Of a stretch of 29,412 nt of DNA, positions 1 through 7,186 are shown in pieces. Numbering within the stretch: position 1 is the first letter of the stretch; the number at the start of each line of letters is the position of its first letter. The notes under the pieces are model-generated. The model was not told the origin of the DNA and ran no database searches. It saw only the letters and a list, made by a program, of their open reading frames with translations. Where the stretch lies: assembly GCA_033722675.1 (NCBI GenBank), contig JAWVYO010000023.1, positions 1-29,412 of the forward strand. Reading direction: 5' to 3'. Origin of the DNA: DATHYU01 sp033722675 (GTDB lineage: Bacteria; Actinomycetota; Acidimicrobiia; Spongiisociales; UBA11373). Both the position numbers and the translations under genes were made by a program.

Positions 1-144
1 GCCATCTTCGAGGCGATCGAGAACTTCATCGCCACCGAGGAGGGCCAGGAGGTCATGGACCAGCTCTACAGCTGGACGGCACTCATCCGAGCCGACGAGA
101 CCACCAACCAGAGCCTCGAGCTCATCGGTGACGCCATCGACTAA
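1..144 (+). CDS. phnD: PhnD-like phosphonate/phosphate ABC transporter substrate-binding protein, C-terminal end (partial)
   Basis: The window opens inside an open frame that ends with TAA at 142-144 and encodes the last 47 residues of a protein. The visible tail contains a helix (AIENFIATEEGQEVMDQLYSW) and a polar end, as expected for the C-terminus of a periplasmic-binding-fold protein. The assignment rests mainly on context: the next genes are an ATPase and two permeases of the PhnCDE type, and phnD usually leads or sits within such operons. The start, lipoprotein signal and ligand-binding residues lie outside the window, so the substrate (phosphonate, phosphite or phosphate) cannot be judged. 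A hairpin and a new promoter separate it from phnC. Confidence 0.6.
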   Translation, partial: AIFEAIENFIATEEGQEVMDQLYSWTALIRADETTNQSLELIGDAID

Positions 145-183
145 CTCGGCTTAAGCGAATGACCCCAACCGCCCGACCACACA

Positions 184-216
184 GGGTGGGCCGCCCCGAC
201 CCGGGGGGGCCCACCC
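184..216 (+). terminator. Hairpin between phnD and phnC
   Basis: GGGTGGGCC (184-192) and GGCCCACCC (208-216) form a perfect 9-bp stem with a 15-nt G/C loop, 40 nt after the phnD stop. There is no T-tract, which is common for actinobacterial terminators. It could end or attenuate the phnD transcript, or act as an mRNA-stabilising structure that keeps the binding protein in excess over the membrane parts. Confidence 0.5.
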
Positions 217-252
217 GCGTCACGGGGGCGACTCGGCGCGACGACGGTCCAC

Positions 253-258
253 TACCCT
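253..258 (+). promoter_or_regulatory. Candidate -10 box for phnC-phnE operon
   Basis: TACCCT lies 28 nt upstream of the phnC ATG and 37 nt after the hairpin. The implied leader of about 20 nt carries the GGGAGAGG ribosome site. No clear -35 is visible. Confidence 0.35.
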
Positions 259-286
259 CCGGCCCGAACACGACGGGAGAGGCTGG

Positions 287-1060
287 ATGATCGAGTTCGA
301 CGGCGTGGACGTGACCTACCCCAACGGGTTCCAGGCCCTCAAGAACGTCTCGCTCACGATCGAATCCGGAGAACTGGCCGTGATCGTGGGACTCTCGGGA
401 GCCGGGAAGTCGACCCTCCTACGAGCCATCAACGGGTTCGTGCCCATCACGGCGGGGTCGGTGAAGGTGGACGGCGTGGAGGTCCGGGGGGCCAACCGGG
501 CGACGCTGCGCGAGCTCCGCTCGGGGATCGGGATGATCTTCCAGACCTTCAACCTCGTCTATCGCACCACCGTGATCAACAACGTCCTCATGGGCCGTCT
601 CTCGAAGGTCGGATCCCTTCGGTCGATGCTCGGCCTGTGGCCGGCCCGCGACAAGGAACTCGCCCTGCGGGCCCTCGAGCGCGTCGAGATCGTCGACAAG
701 GCATACGTCCGGGCGTCGAACCTCTCGGGCGGCCAGCAGCAGCGGGTGGGCATCGCCCGGGCCCTCGCCCAGGAGCCGAAGATCGTCCTCGCCGACGAGC
801 CGGTGGCCTCCCTCGACCCCGTCACGAGCCACACGGTCATGCGCGATCTGCGCCGCATCAACCGCGACCTCGGCATCACGACGATCATCAACCTCCACTT
901 CCTCGACCTGGCCCGCGCCTACGGGAAGCGACTCATCGGCCTGCGCGACGGCGAGCTCGTCTTCGATGGCGACATCGCCGACGTGGGCGAGGACACCTTC
1001 CGCGAGATCTACGGACGCGCCGTCACCCCCGACGACCTCCTCGAGGGCGCCGAACTGTGA
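287..1060 (+). CDS. phnC: PhnC-like phosphonate/phosphate ABC transporter ATP-binding protein
   Basis: 257 aa, the usual length of PhnC. It is the cytoplasmic ATPase that drives import of a phosphonate- or phosphate-like anion through the following permeases. Visible motifs in order: Walker A GLSGAGKST (about residue 36), Q-loop FQTFNL, signature LSGGQQQR, Walker B IVLADEP with D-loop SLDP, and the switch histidine in INLHFLDLA. The Q-loop segment and the phrase INNVLMGRL are typical of the PhnC subfamily. ATG at 287 is preceded by GGGAGAGG at good spacing. The stop overlaps the GTG of the next gene (GTGA at 1057-1060), so translation is probably coupled. No C-P lyase gene is in the window, so the true substrate is open. 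Confidence 0.9.
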   Translation: MIEFDGVDVTYPNGFQALKNVSLTIESGELAVIVGLSGAGKSTLLRAINGFVPITAGSVKVDGVEVRGANRATLRELRSGIGMIFQTFNLVYRTTVINNVLMGRLSKVGSLRSMLGLWPARDKELALRALERVEIVDKAYVRASNLSGGQQQRVGIARALAQEPKIVLADEPVASLDPVTSHTVMRDLRRINRDLGITTIINLHFLDLARAYGKRLIGLRDGELVFDGDIADVGEDTFREIYGRAVTPDDLLEGAEL

Positions 1061-2481
1061 CGACGGAGGTCGCCTCCCCGGCGTCCACCCGCCCGACGCC
1101 GCCCCCGCGCGTGCGCAGCATGGTCCTGCCGCTCGCCCTCGGCGTCATCGGCTTCGGCCTCGCCGCCACCGTCGTGCAACCGGGCGTGCTCGAGAGCCGC
1201 GGCCGGATCGTGGGCATCGCCGACGCGTCTGCGTGGATGGGGCTCGTCTGGGGCGCCGTCGGCGCCTTCGTCCTCCTCGCGTCGATCCGCTTCGCGAAGA
1301 TCACGCTCGATCTCGTGAGCCAGGCGGCGATCGGCGTCGGCATCGTCACGTCCACGTGGCTGTCGATCCGGGTGTTCCCGACCCTGCCCCTCGAAGTCGA
1401 CCCCCTCCTGACCGTCGAGTTCGGGATCGCCTGGATCCCCGCCGCCGTCGGGTCGGCGGTGGCGGTGCTCCGCTCCGGCGTCCGCCCGTCGACGGCCTTC
1501 AACGTCGCCTCCGGGTGGATCGCCGGCGGCCTGCTGGCACTGCCCTCGGCCATGACCTTCGGCGTCCTCGTGCCCCGCTCGAACCTCGGGCGTAACGAGG
1601 TGGCGGAGTTCGGTGGCGGGGACTACGCCACGATCGCCCTCGTCGTCGCCCTCATCGGCTTCGCCTCGCTCCTGGCGGCGCTGAGCCGGCTCCCGGGGCT
1701 CCTCGGACTCGCCGGCGTCCTCTTCTTCACGCTGTTCTCCGGTGCCCAGGTGGGCTTCACGATTCCGGGGCTCATCGACAACTTCGCGAGCATCGTGGAC
1801 ATCCCGAACTTCTGGCCACCCGATTTCGGCTGGGCCATCGGAGACTCGGGAACGTGGTGGTGGCTCCCGTCGTGGGAGTTCGGGACCACCCGCAGCAACC
1901 CGCTCATCGAGACGTTCCAGATCGCCATCCTCGCCGCCCTCGTCGGCTGCGGCACCGCTCTGCCGCTGGCCTTCATGGCCTCGAAGATCACCGCCCCGAC
2001 GAACCCCGTCTACCTCGTGTCGAAGGGGTTCATGAACTTCATCCGGACGATCCCGGACCTGTTCTGGGCCCTGCTGTTCGTGACGGCCGTCGGCACCGGC
2101 CCCTTCTCCGGCGCCCTCGCCCTCGCCATCTTCTCGCTGGCGATCATGGCGAAGCTGCTGTCCGAGACCGTCGACGCCGTCGATCCGGGCCCACTGGAGG
2201 CGGCGAAGGCGACGGGGTCGAAGCACTTCCCGGCGGTGCGATCGGCCGTCCTCCCTCAGGTGCTCCCCAACTACGTCGCCTACGGCCTGTACATCTTCGA
2301 GATCACGATCCGGGCGTCGGCCGTCCTCGGTCTCGTCGGGGCCGGCGGCATCGGACGCGTCATCGAGACACAGCGGTCGTTCTTCCGCTTCGACCGGGTC
2401 CTCGCCATCATCATCGTGATCTTCACGATCGTCTTCGTGATCGAGCAGATCTCGGTGGCGCTTCGCAGGAGGCTCGTGTGA
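1057..2481 (+). CDS. phnE: PhnE-like permease with a long extra N-terminal membrane region
   Basis: 474 aa from the GTG at 1057, which overlaps the phnC stop. The C-terminal half (about residue 235 onward) is a normal PhnE permease: several membrane spans and the cytoplasmic EAA-type loop (LEAAKATGSKHFPAVRSAVLPQVLP), then RASAVLGLVGAGGIG, a hallmark of the family. Usual PhnE proteins are about 260-290 aa; here some 200 residues precede that domain and contain five or six further hydrophobic segments after a Pro/Thr-rich cytoplasmic start. I do not recognise this extension. The gene is in frame throughout and its codon use matches its neighbours, so I see a real long protein and not a fusion artefact. 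It pairs with the shorter permease that follows (GTGA overlap at 2478-2481). Confidence 0.85.
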   Translation: MTTEVASPASTRPTPPPRVRSMVLPLALGVIGFGLAATVVQPGVLESRGRIVGIADASAWMGLVWGAVGAFVLLASIRFAKITLDLVSQAAIGVGIVTSTWLSIRVFPTLPLEVDPLLTVEFGIAWIPAAVGSAVAVLRSGVRPSTAFNVASGWIAGGLLALPSAMTFGVLVPRSNLGRNEVAEFGGGDYATIALVVALIGFASLLAALSRLPGLLGLAGVLFFTLFSGAQVGFTIPGLIDNFASIVDIPNFWPPDFGWAIGDSGTWWWLPSWEFGTTRSNPLIETFQIAILAALVGCGTALPLAFMASKITAPTNPVYLVSKGFMNFIRTIPDLFWALLFVTAVGTGPFSGALALAIFSLAIMAKLLSETVDAVDPGPLEAAKATGSKHFPAVRSAVLPQVLPNYVAYGLYIFEITIRASAVLGLVGAGGIGRVIETQRSFFRFDRVLAIIIVIFTIVFVIEQISVALRRRLV

Positions 2482-3434
2482 CGAACGACCTCCTGCCCCC
2501 CGTCGAGCGGCCGAAGGAGCCGATCGGACCGAAGGTCTTCCGGTGGACCGCCTTCGTGGTGATCGCCATCCCCGCCGTCTGGTCGGCGGCCGGCCTCGGC
2601 GTGTCCCTGGATCGCCTGCTGGGCGCCCCGGCCGACATCTGGAACATCATCACGAACCTGGTCCCGCCCGACCTCAGCGCCGAGGCCATCCAGCGGGCGC
2701 TGCCGAAGGTGATGGAATCCGTCTTCATCGCCTGGATCGGGACGATGATCGGCGCCTTCTTCTCGTTCCCCCTCGGCTTCCTCGCCGCCAAGAACGTGTC
2801 GAACGTCGCCGTGAACTCGTTCACCCGCCAGATCCTCAACGCGATCCGCGCGGTCCCGGAGCTGCTCGTGGCGATGATCCTCATCCCGGTGACCGGGCTG
2901 GGGGCCTGGACGGGGACCCTCGCCCTCGGCATCCACTCGATCGGCACCCTCGGCAAGCTGTCATCGGAGGTGATCGAGGGCATCGACCCCGGGCCCGTCG
3001 AGGCGGTGGCCGCCGTCGGTGGCGGGCCGATCTCGCGGATGCGGTTCGCCGTCGTCCCCCAGGTGATGCCGACGATCGTGGCCTACTGGCTCTACCGCTT
3101 CGAGATCAACATCCGGGCCTCGGCCGTCCTCGGCGTGGTCGGCGCCGGCGGCATCGGCGCGGAGTTGATCTCACAGCTGCGGTTCCGCGACTTCCCCCGA
3201 GCGGCGACCGTGCTCTTCCTCACGATCATCACGGTGCTGCTCGTCGACACGGTGTCGGCGCGGATCCGGCGGCGGATCATCTCGGGCAACCCAGAGCCGG
3301 GGCCCGTCGCTTCGTTCTTCGGCTATCGGAGGCCGCTCCAGGTCCTCGCCCTGGTGGGCGTCGGCGTCGCCATCGCCTTCGTCGTGTTCATGGTCGTGCA
3401 ACTCCAGGCCGACATCGGCATCGACGTTGGCTGA
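2478..3434 (+). CDS. phnE2: PhnE-like permease, second subunit
   Basis: 318 aa from a GTG that overlaps the previous stop. It has an N-terminal membrane span, the core permease spans, and the EAA loop (PVEAVAAVGGGPISRMRFAVVPQVMP) followed by RASAVLGVVGAGGIG, matching its neighbour closely and marking the pair as a PhnE/PhnE heterodimer. After the core, the last about 45 residues add a further hydrophobic span (VLALVGVGVAIAFVVFMVV), slightly longer than usual. Together with phnC and the upstream phnD it completes an importer. The end overlaps the dGTPase gene by 8 bp. Confidence 0.87.
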   Translation: MTNDLLPPVERPKEPIGPKVFRWTAFVVIAIPAVWSAAGLGVSLDRLLGAPADIWNIITNLVPPDLSAEAIQRALPKVMESVFIAWIGTMIGAFFSFPLGFLAAKNVSNVAVNSFTRQILNAIRAVPELLVAMILIPVTGLGAWTGTLALGIHSIGTLGKLSSEVIEGIDPGPVEAVAAVGGGPISRMRFAVVPQVMPTIVAYWLYRFEINIRASAVLGVVGAGGIGAELISQLRFRDFPRAATVLFLTIITVLLVDTVSARIRRRIISGNPEPGPVASFFGYRRPLQVLALVGVGVAIAFVVFMVVQLQADIGIDVG

Positions 3435-4428
3435 CGAGTTCCACCGCCGCACGAGGACCGAGATCGAGGCCGCCGAGGACGCGGCCCTCAGCCCGGCGGC
3501 CACCCGCGCCGCCGACTGCCGGGGGCGCCCCGAGCCGGAGCCGCCCGACGAGTTCCGCACGCCCTTCGAACGCGACCGCGACCGGATCCTGCACGCCAAG
3601 GCGTTCCGCCGCATCAAGCACAAGACCCAGGTGTTCATCAACCCCGACGGCGACCACTTCGTCACCAGGTTGACCCACACGCTCCAGGTCACCCAGATCG
3701 GACGCGCCATGGCCCGATACCTCGGGCTCAACGAGCCGCTGACCGAAGCGATCTGCCTGGGGCACGACGTCGGGCACTCCCCCTTCGGCCATACCGGTGA
3801 GGACGCGCTCACCCCCTACGTCGACGGGGAGTGGCACCACGCCGCGCAGAGCGTCCGGGTCCTCCAGGTGCTGGAGCCGCTGAACCTGACGTGGGAGACG
3901 GAGGACGGCATCCGGGGCCATTCCTGGAAGATCGACCCGCCGCCGGCGACACCCGAGGGGATGCTCTGTCGGTTCGCCGACCGCATCGCCTACCTCACCC
4001 ACGACGTGGAAGACGCGGTCCGTGCCGGGGTCATCACCCATGCCGACCTCCCCGAGCGTCCCTGCCGGGTGTTCGGCGAACCCGGGAGTGAATGGATCGG
4101 AACGATGATCCGTGCCGTGGTCGACGGCTCGATCGCCGCGGGCACGGTGTCCATGGACGCCGAGGTGCTGTCGACCATGCACGAGCTCCGTGACTTCATG
4201 TTCGAGCGGGTCTACCTGCGGCCGGAGGCGGAGAGCCAGCGGCGGCGGGCGATCCACATCATCCGCAGCCTCGTCGACTGGTACCTCGAGCATCCCGACG
4301 AGATCCCGGACACGTACCGGCACGATCCCGCCGATGTCACCACCCAGGTGATCGACTACGTGTCGGGGATGACCGACCGCTTCGCCATTCGCGAGTACGA
4401 CCGGCTCTTCCGCCCCGACTACGACTGA
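3427..4428 (+). CDS. dgt: Deoxyguanosinetriphosphate triphosphohydrolase-like HD protein
   Basis: 333 aa. The family hydrolyses dNTPs (often dGTP) to the deoxynucleoside and tripolyphosphate, helping to balance nucleotide pools. The N-terminal signature SPAATRAADCRGR ... RTPFERDRDRILHAKAFRRIKHKTQVF is diagnostic. The HD metal site is intact: H84 (RLTHTLQV), H113-D114 (LGHDVGHSPFGHTGED) and D185 (RFADRIAYLTHDVEDA). The start is a TTG at 3427, 8 bp inside phnE2; no ATG or GTG precedes the conserved N-terminal block in this frame, so a rare start is the best choice. It may be co-transcribed with the transporter. Whether it is a true dGTPase or a general dNTPase cannot be told from sequence. Confidence 0.9.
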   Translation: MADEFHRRTRTEIEAAEDAALSPAATRAADCRGRPEPEPPDEFRTPFERDRDRILHAKAFRRIKHKTQVFINPDGDHFVTRLTHTLQVTQIGRAMARYLGLNEPLTEAICLGHDVGHSPFGHTGEDALTPYVDGEWHHAAQSVRVLQVLEPLNLTWETEDGIRGHSWKIDPPPATPEGMLCRFADRIAYLTHDVEDAVRAGVITHADLPERPCRVFGEPGSEWIGTMIRAVVDGSIAAGTVSMDAEVLSTMHELRDFMFERVYLRPEAESQRRRAIHIIRSLVDWYLEHPDEIPDTYRHDPADVTTQVIDYVSGMTDRFAIREYDRLFRPDYD

Positions 4429-5252
4429 GCCGACGCCGCCGACGGCACCGGGAGCGGCAGCAGGCTCGCGGCCATCGCCGCGGAGACGGGGGCCACCGCG
4501 GCGAGGCCGACGGCCCCGCCCCAGACGGCCGCGCCGGCGACCATCGCCAGGGCTGCGACGCGCCCGGCCCGGAGCCGGTGGCCGTCGAGACGCTCGTCCG
4601 ACCAGTCGGCGGTGGCAGAGACGAGGGGTGGGCGGACGACCACGACGGCACCGACCACGGCGACGCCGACGAGCAGCCACTCCCATCCGGCGACGCCGGC
4701 GGGATCGGGCACGGCGGTGCCCGCGATCAGGGCGGCGACGATCGCGGCGACGACGATCAGGTCCCCGGCCACCGTGACACGGTTCGTCGAGGGCCCCGGC
4801 AGCCGCCCGTCGGCGAGCAGCGCGAGTCCGGTCACGACGGCCACCGGCAGGCCGGCCGAACGCGTGGCGACGTAGGCGGCGAACCCGGCGACGACGACGA
4901 GGTCCACCACGGTGGGAAAGACGCCGGTCGTGCGGACGAGGATGCGGGTCGCCAGGATCGCGGCACCGGACAGCGCCAGACCGGGATCCCCGACGAAGGC
5001 GAGGGCGATCGCGACCACGGCTGCCACGCCCGCGGTCGCCGGACGGTCGGGGTCGAGTTCGCGACCCACCGCCCAGGCGACGAAGCCGGCGCCACCGGTG
5101 AGTACGCCCGCCCACACGGCGTCGCCGAACCCGTCCCCGAGCGCGGGGAAGAACCCCGCCGCACCGCCTGCGAGCGTGGCGGCGATCACGAACAGGTTGG
5201 AGGGGACGCGGGGGTCGATGGGTCGACCGATACCGGTCACGGGATGCGGCAT
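4419..5252 (-). CDS. Multi-pass integral membrane protein of unknown function
   Basis: 277 aa, rich in Ala, Val and Gly, with about eight hydrophobic segments and little else. I recognise no family. The chosen start is the ATG at 5252 (MPHPVTGIG), because a TACGAT -10 box ends 7 nt before it, matching the leaderless pattern seen elsewhere in the window; an ATG at 5321 would add 23 polar residues unlike a membrane-protein start. The 3' end overlaps the convergent dgt gene by 10 bp. It is divergent from the PspC-type gene at 5345 with 92 bp between them. Confidence 0.65.
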   Translation of the reverse strand: MPHPVTGIGRPIDPRVPSNLFVIAATLAGGAAGFFPALGDGFGDAVWAGVLTGGAGFVAWAVGRELDPDRPATAGVAAVVAIALAFVGDPGLALSGAAILATRILVRTTGVFPTVVDLVVVAGFAAYVATRSAGLPVAVVTGLALLADGRLPGPSTNRVTVAGDLIVVAAIVAALIAGTAVPDPAGVAGWEWLLVGVAVVGAVVVVRPPLVSATADWSDERLDGHRLRAGRVAALAMVAGAAVWGGAVGLAAVAPVSAAMAASLLPLPVPSAASAQS

Positions 5253-5259
5253 GCGCGGG

Positions 5260-5265
5260 ATCGTA
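5260..5265 (-). promoter_or_regulatory. Candidate -10 box, leaderless type, for the membrane protein gene at 5252
   Basis: TACGAT on the minus strand, followed by 7 nt and then the ATG at 5252. A transcript starting about 7 nt after the box would begin at or next to the start codon. Confidence 0.35.
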
Positions 5266-5329
5266 TGGAGCAGCCGGCATCTACCCCGACTCGGTCCATT
5301 CGGCCCATGGAACCGCACCATCGCACCCG

Positions 5330-5335
5330 TAGGCT
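5330..5335 (+). promoter_or_regulatory. Candidate -10 box, leaderless type, for the PspC-domain gene
   Basis: TAGGCT with 9 nt to the ATG at 5345 and no ribosome-binding site in between, so translation would start on a leaderless or near-leaderless mRNA. Confidence 0.35.
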
Positions 5336-5344
5336 GGCCACGAC

Positions 5345-5746
5345 ATGCCGGACACCCGCACCCGCATCTACCGCAGTCGCGACGATCGGATGATCGCCGG
5401 CGTCGCCGGCGGACTCGCCCGCTACCTGGGCGTCGACCCGGTCATCGTGCGCCTCGCCTTCATCGCGCTGGCCTTCGCGGCAGCCGGCGTCCTCGCCTAC
5501 ATCGTGGCCTGGATCGTCATCCCCGAGGAACCGGCGGACGGGCCCCATGCGCCCGAGGGGACCGGGCCCGAGACGAGAACGACCGACGCCGGGCAGGGCG
5601 CCCGGCTGCTCTTCGGGACGGTGCTCATCGCCATCGGCGGCATGATGCTGCTCGACTGGGCGATCCCCTCCCTCGACCGGTTCTTCTGGCCGATGATGCT
5701 CATCGTGCTCGGCGGCGCCTTCCTCGTGATGGGCGCGCGACGGTGA
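5345..5746 (+). CDS. PspC-domain envelope protein
   Basis: 133 aa. The N-terminal about 65 residues are a clear PspC domain: basic start RIYRSRDDRMIAGVAGGLARYLGVDPVIVRLAF followed by a hydrophobic span and AWIVIPEEP. A linker rich in Gly, Pro and Glu leads to two more membrane spans (about residues 82-98 and 112-130) like those of LiaF-type small membrane domains. PspC proteins sense or relay envelope stress. The gene overlaps the next by 4 bp (GTGA at 5743-5746), making a three-gene unit with a LiaF-like protein and a small membrane protein, a common arrangement for cell-envelope stress modules in Gram-positive bacteria. Confidence 0.85.
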   Translation: MPDTRTRIYRSRDDRMIAGVAGGLARYLGVDPVIVRLAFIALAFAAAGVLAYIVAWIVIPEEPADGPHAPEGTGPETRTTDAGQGARLLFGTVLIAIGGMMLLDWAIPSLDRFFWPMMLIVLGGAFLVMGARR

Positions 5747-6336
5747 CGACGGACACGCCCCCGGAGACCGGGGCCCGCATCGGCCAGATGGTCGCGGGGG
5801 CTTCACTCCTCCTCATCGGCGTCGGCTGGTTGCTCGAGGTCGCCGACGTCGCCGACGTGCCGTGGAGCGCCGCCCTCCCTGCGATCCTCATGGTCGTCGG
5901 CGCCGGCCTGGTGCTCGGCGCACGTTCGGGACCCCAGCGGGGCCTCGTCGCGCTCGGCGTCGTGCTCACCGTCGTGGTCGTCGTTGCCTCGGCGGCCGAG
6001 GTTGTCCTCGACGTCCCCTTCAGCGGCGGCATCGGCGAGAAGACCCACGTCGTGACAGGACCGGCCGAGGCCGAGTACCGCTGGGGGGTGGGGAAGCTCG
6101 TCGTGGACCTGACCGACGCGGAGCTCGGCTCCGGACCGATCGAGATCAGCCTCACGATCGGCGAGCTCCTCGTCTTCGTGCCCCCCGGCGTCGCCGTCGA
6201 CGCCGGGGGCGGCATCGGCGAGGTGGTCGTGTTCGGGGAACGGAGCTCGGGGCTCGACCCCGGGGTCACGGCGCCGGGGTCGCCGCCGACCGTGGAGGCC
6301 GACGTGGGGCTCGGGCGAGTCGAGGTGCGGCGATGA
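5743..6336 (+). CDS. LiaF-like membrane protein with C-terminal beta-rich adhesin-like domain
   Basis: 197 aa from the GTG overlapping the previous stop. The first about 95 residues hold three or four hydrophobic spans in the arrangement of LiaF/DUF5668 proteins. The rest is a soluble repeat-like beta domain (EAEYRWGVGKLVVDLTD, IEISLTIGELLVFVPPGV, VEADVGLGRVEV), with the repeating 'G-x-G/hydrophobic' strands of the toast-rack/LiaF C-terminal fold. LiaF proteins restrain the LiaS-LiaR system in Firmicutes; no histidine kinase or response regulator is visible here, so a matching role is only inferred. The stop overlaps the ATG of the next gene. Confidence 0.75.
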   Translation: MTTDTPPETGARIGQMVAGASLLLIGVGWLLEVADVADVPWSAALPAILMVVGAGLVLGARSGPQRGLVALGVVLTVVVVVASAAEVVLDVPFSGGIGEKTHVVTGPAEAEYRWGVGKLVVDLTDAELGSGPIEISLTIGELLVFVPPGVAVDAGGGIGEVVVFGERSSGLDPGVTAPGSPPTVEADVGLGRVEVRR

Positions 6337-6515
6337 GGGAGCACCCCGGCACCTTCGTCGCAGGGATCGTGTTCCTGATCGTCGGCTTCGTCTACCTGCT
6401 CGACGGGCTGGGGGCCTGGACGGTGGACCCGGGCCGGATCTGGCCGCTCTTCATCATCGCCGCGGGCGTGGTCGTGCTGGCGAGCGCCGTCGTGGACCGC
6501 GACGACGAGGACTAG
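6333..6515 (+). CDS. Small two-span membrane protein of the envelope module
   Basis: 60 aa from the ATG at 6333 (ATGA overlap with the previous stop). Two hydrophobic segments (about residues 7-26 and 35-52) and an acidic tail DRDDED. The phrase GIVFLIVGFVYLLDGLGAW ... RIWPLFIIAAGVV resembles the two-helix DUF5668 unit found in LiaF-like proteins, here as a free-standing gene. Its tight coupling makes it a probable partner of the two genes before it. The end overlaps the convergent gene by 4 bp. Confidence 0.7.
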   Translation: MREHPGTFVAGIVFLIVGFVYLLDGLGAWTVDPGRIWPLFIIAAGVVVLASAVVDRDDED

Positions 6516-7108
6516 GACCCGTCGTACCAGGGGTCGCCCTCGACGCCGGGGGCGGCGGGGGCGACGACCGGCCCGGGCGGTGCCACGGACGGGCGGCCGA
6601 GGGGGACGGGATGGCGGGGCGCCCGCTCCATGGCACCGGCGACCGCCACGACGAGCCCGACACCGACGAGCACGAGCCCCAGCGCCGACACCAGGCCGGC
6701 GATCGACTCGGCCCGGTCGATGGCGTCGAGGCGACCGAGGATGAAGGCCCAGTCGTGGGTGCCGCCGCCGACGAGCGGGAGCGCCTGTACCGGGGCATCG
6801 GCGACGTAGACGGCGACGTCGCGCGCCGACGTCCCCGCCCACGCGAGACAGAAGGCGACGGCGGCCCGATCGCGCTGCGTCGTCCAGAAGTACCAGGCGA
6901 ACCCCAGCGGGACCGCCACCTGGGCGACCGAGCCGGCGAGGAACATGGCGAGTTCGGGCAGCGGGTACGCCAGGACGTGCCCCACCTCGTGGATGGCGAG
7001 GTCGAACCAGTCGAGCATCGGCACCGGCTGCTCGAGGCCGTAGGCCACCACGCCGAGGGCCACCACGGCGACCCCGGCCACCGCCGATCGGAGGGCGCGT
7101 CGGGACAT
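6512..7108 (-). CDS. Integral membrane protein with an HEVGH putative metal-binding motif
   Basis: 198 aa with about five hydrophobic segments and a Pro-rich C-terminal tail. The first loop holds DLAIHEVGHVLAYPLPE, an HExGH motif at the edge of a membrane segment, as in membrane-embedded zinc proteases; a later ALPLVGGGTHDWAFIL loop offers further His/Asp ligands. I do not recognise a defined peptidase family, and no LDG or NPDG signature typical of S2P enzymes is present, so activity is unproven. Start at the ATG at 7108; I see no ribosome site before it. Tail-to-tail with the envelope module, 78 bp after the AIM24 gene. Confidence 0.6.
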   Translation of the reverse strand: MSRRALRSAVAGVAVVALGVVAYGLEQPVPMLDWFDLAIHEVGHVLAYPLPELAMFLAGSVAQVAVPLGFAWYFWTTQRDRAAVAFCLAWAGTSARDVAVYVADAPVQALPLVGGGTHDWAFILGRLDAIDRAESIAGLVSALGLVLVGVGLVVAVAGAMERAPRHPVPLGRPSVAPPGPVVAPAAPGVEGDPWYDGS

Positions 7109-7130
7109 GTCATTGGATCGGCACCCCGAC

Positions 7131-7149
7131 CCCGGAACTTCAGTTCGGG
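7131..7149 (-). terminator. Weak hairpin after the AIM24-family gene
   Basis: CCCG-(G)-AAC, TTCA loop, GTT-CGGG: seven pairs with one bulge, about 40 nt downstream of the stop at 7187. It could separate this gene from the membrane protein that follows on the same strand. No T-tract. Confidence 0.25.
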
Positions 7150-7186
7150 AGGTGGGCGGGCTTCCTCGGTCTCTGGGCCGGGGCCG

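Noticed and set aside
1009..2226. 405-residue minus-strand open frame in phnE
   Set aside because: Arg/Glu/Asp/Gly-rich antisense of a hydrophobic protein; no motif.
3388..5280. 630-residue minus-strand open frame
   Set aside because: It overlaps the dgt gene and the membrane protein, has an Arg/Gly/Pro-rich sequence with no motif, and is explained by stop-poor GC-rich DNA.
5253..5321. ATG at 5321 as the start of the membrane protein at 4419-5252
   Set aside because: It would add 23 polar residues and would place the promoter inside the coding region; the ATG at 5252 has a -10 box at leaderless distance.
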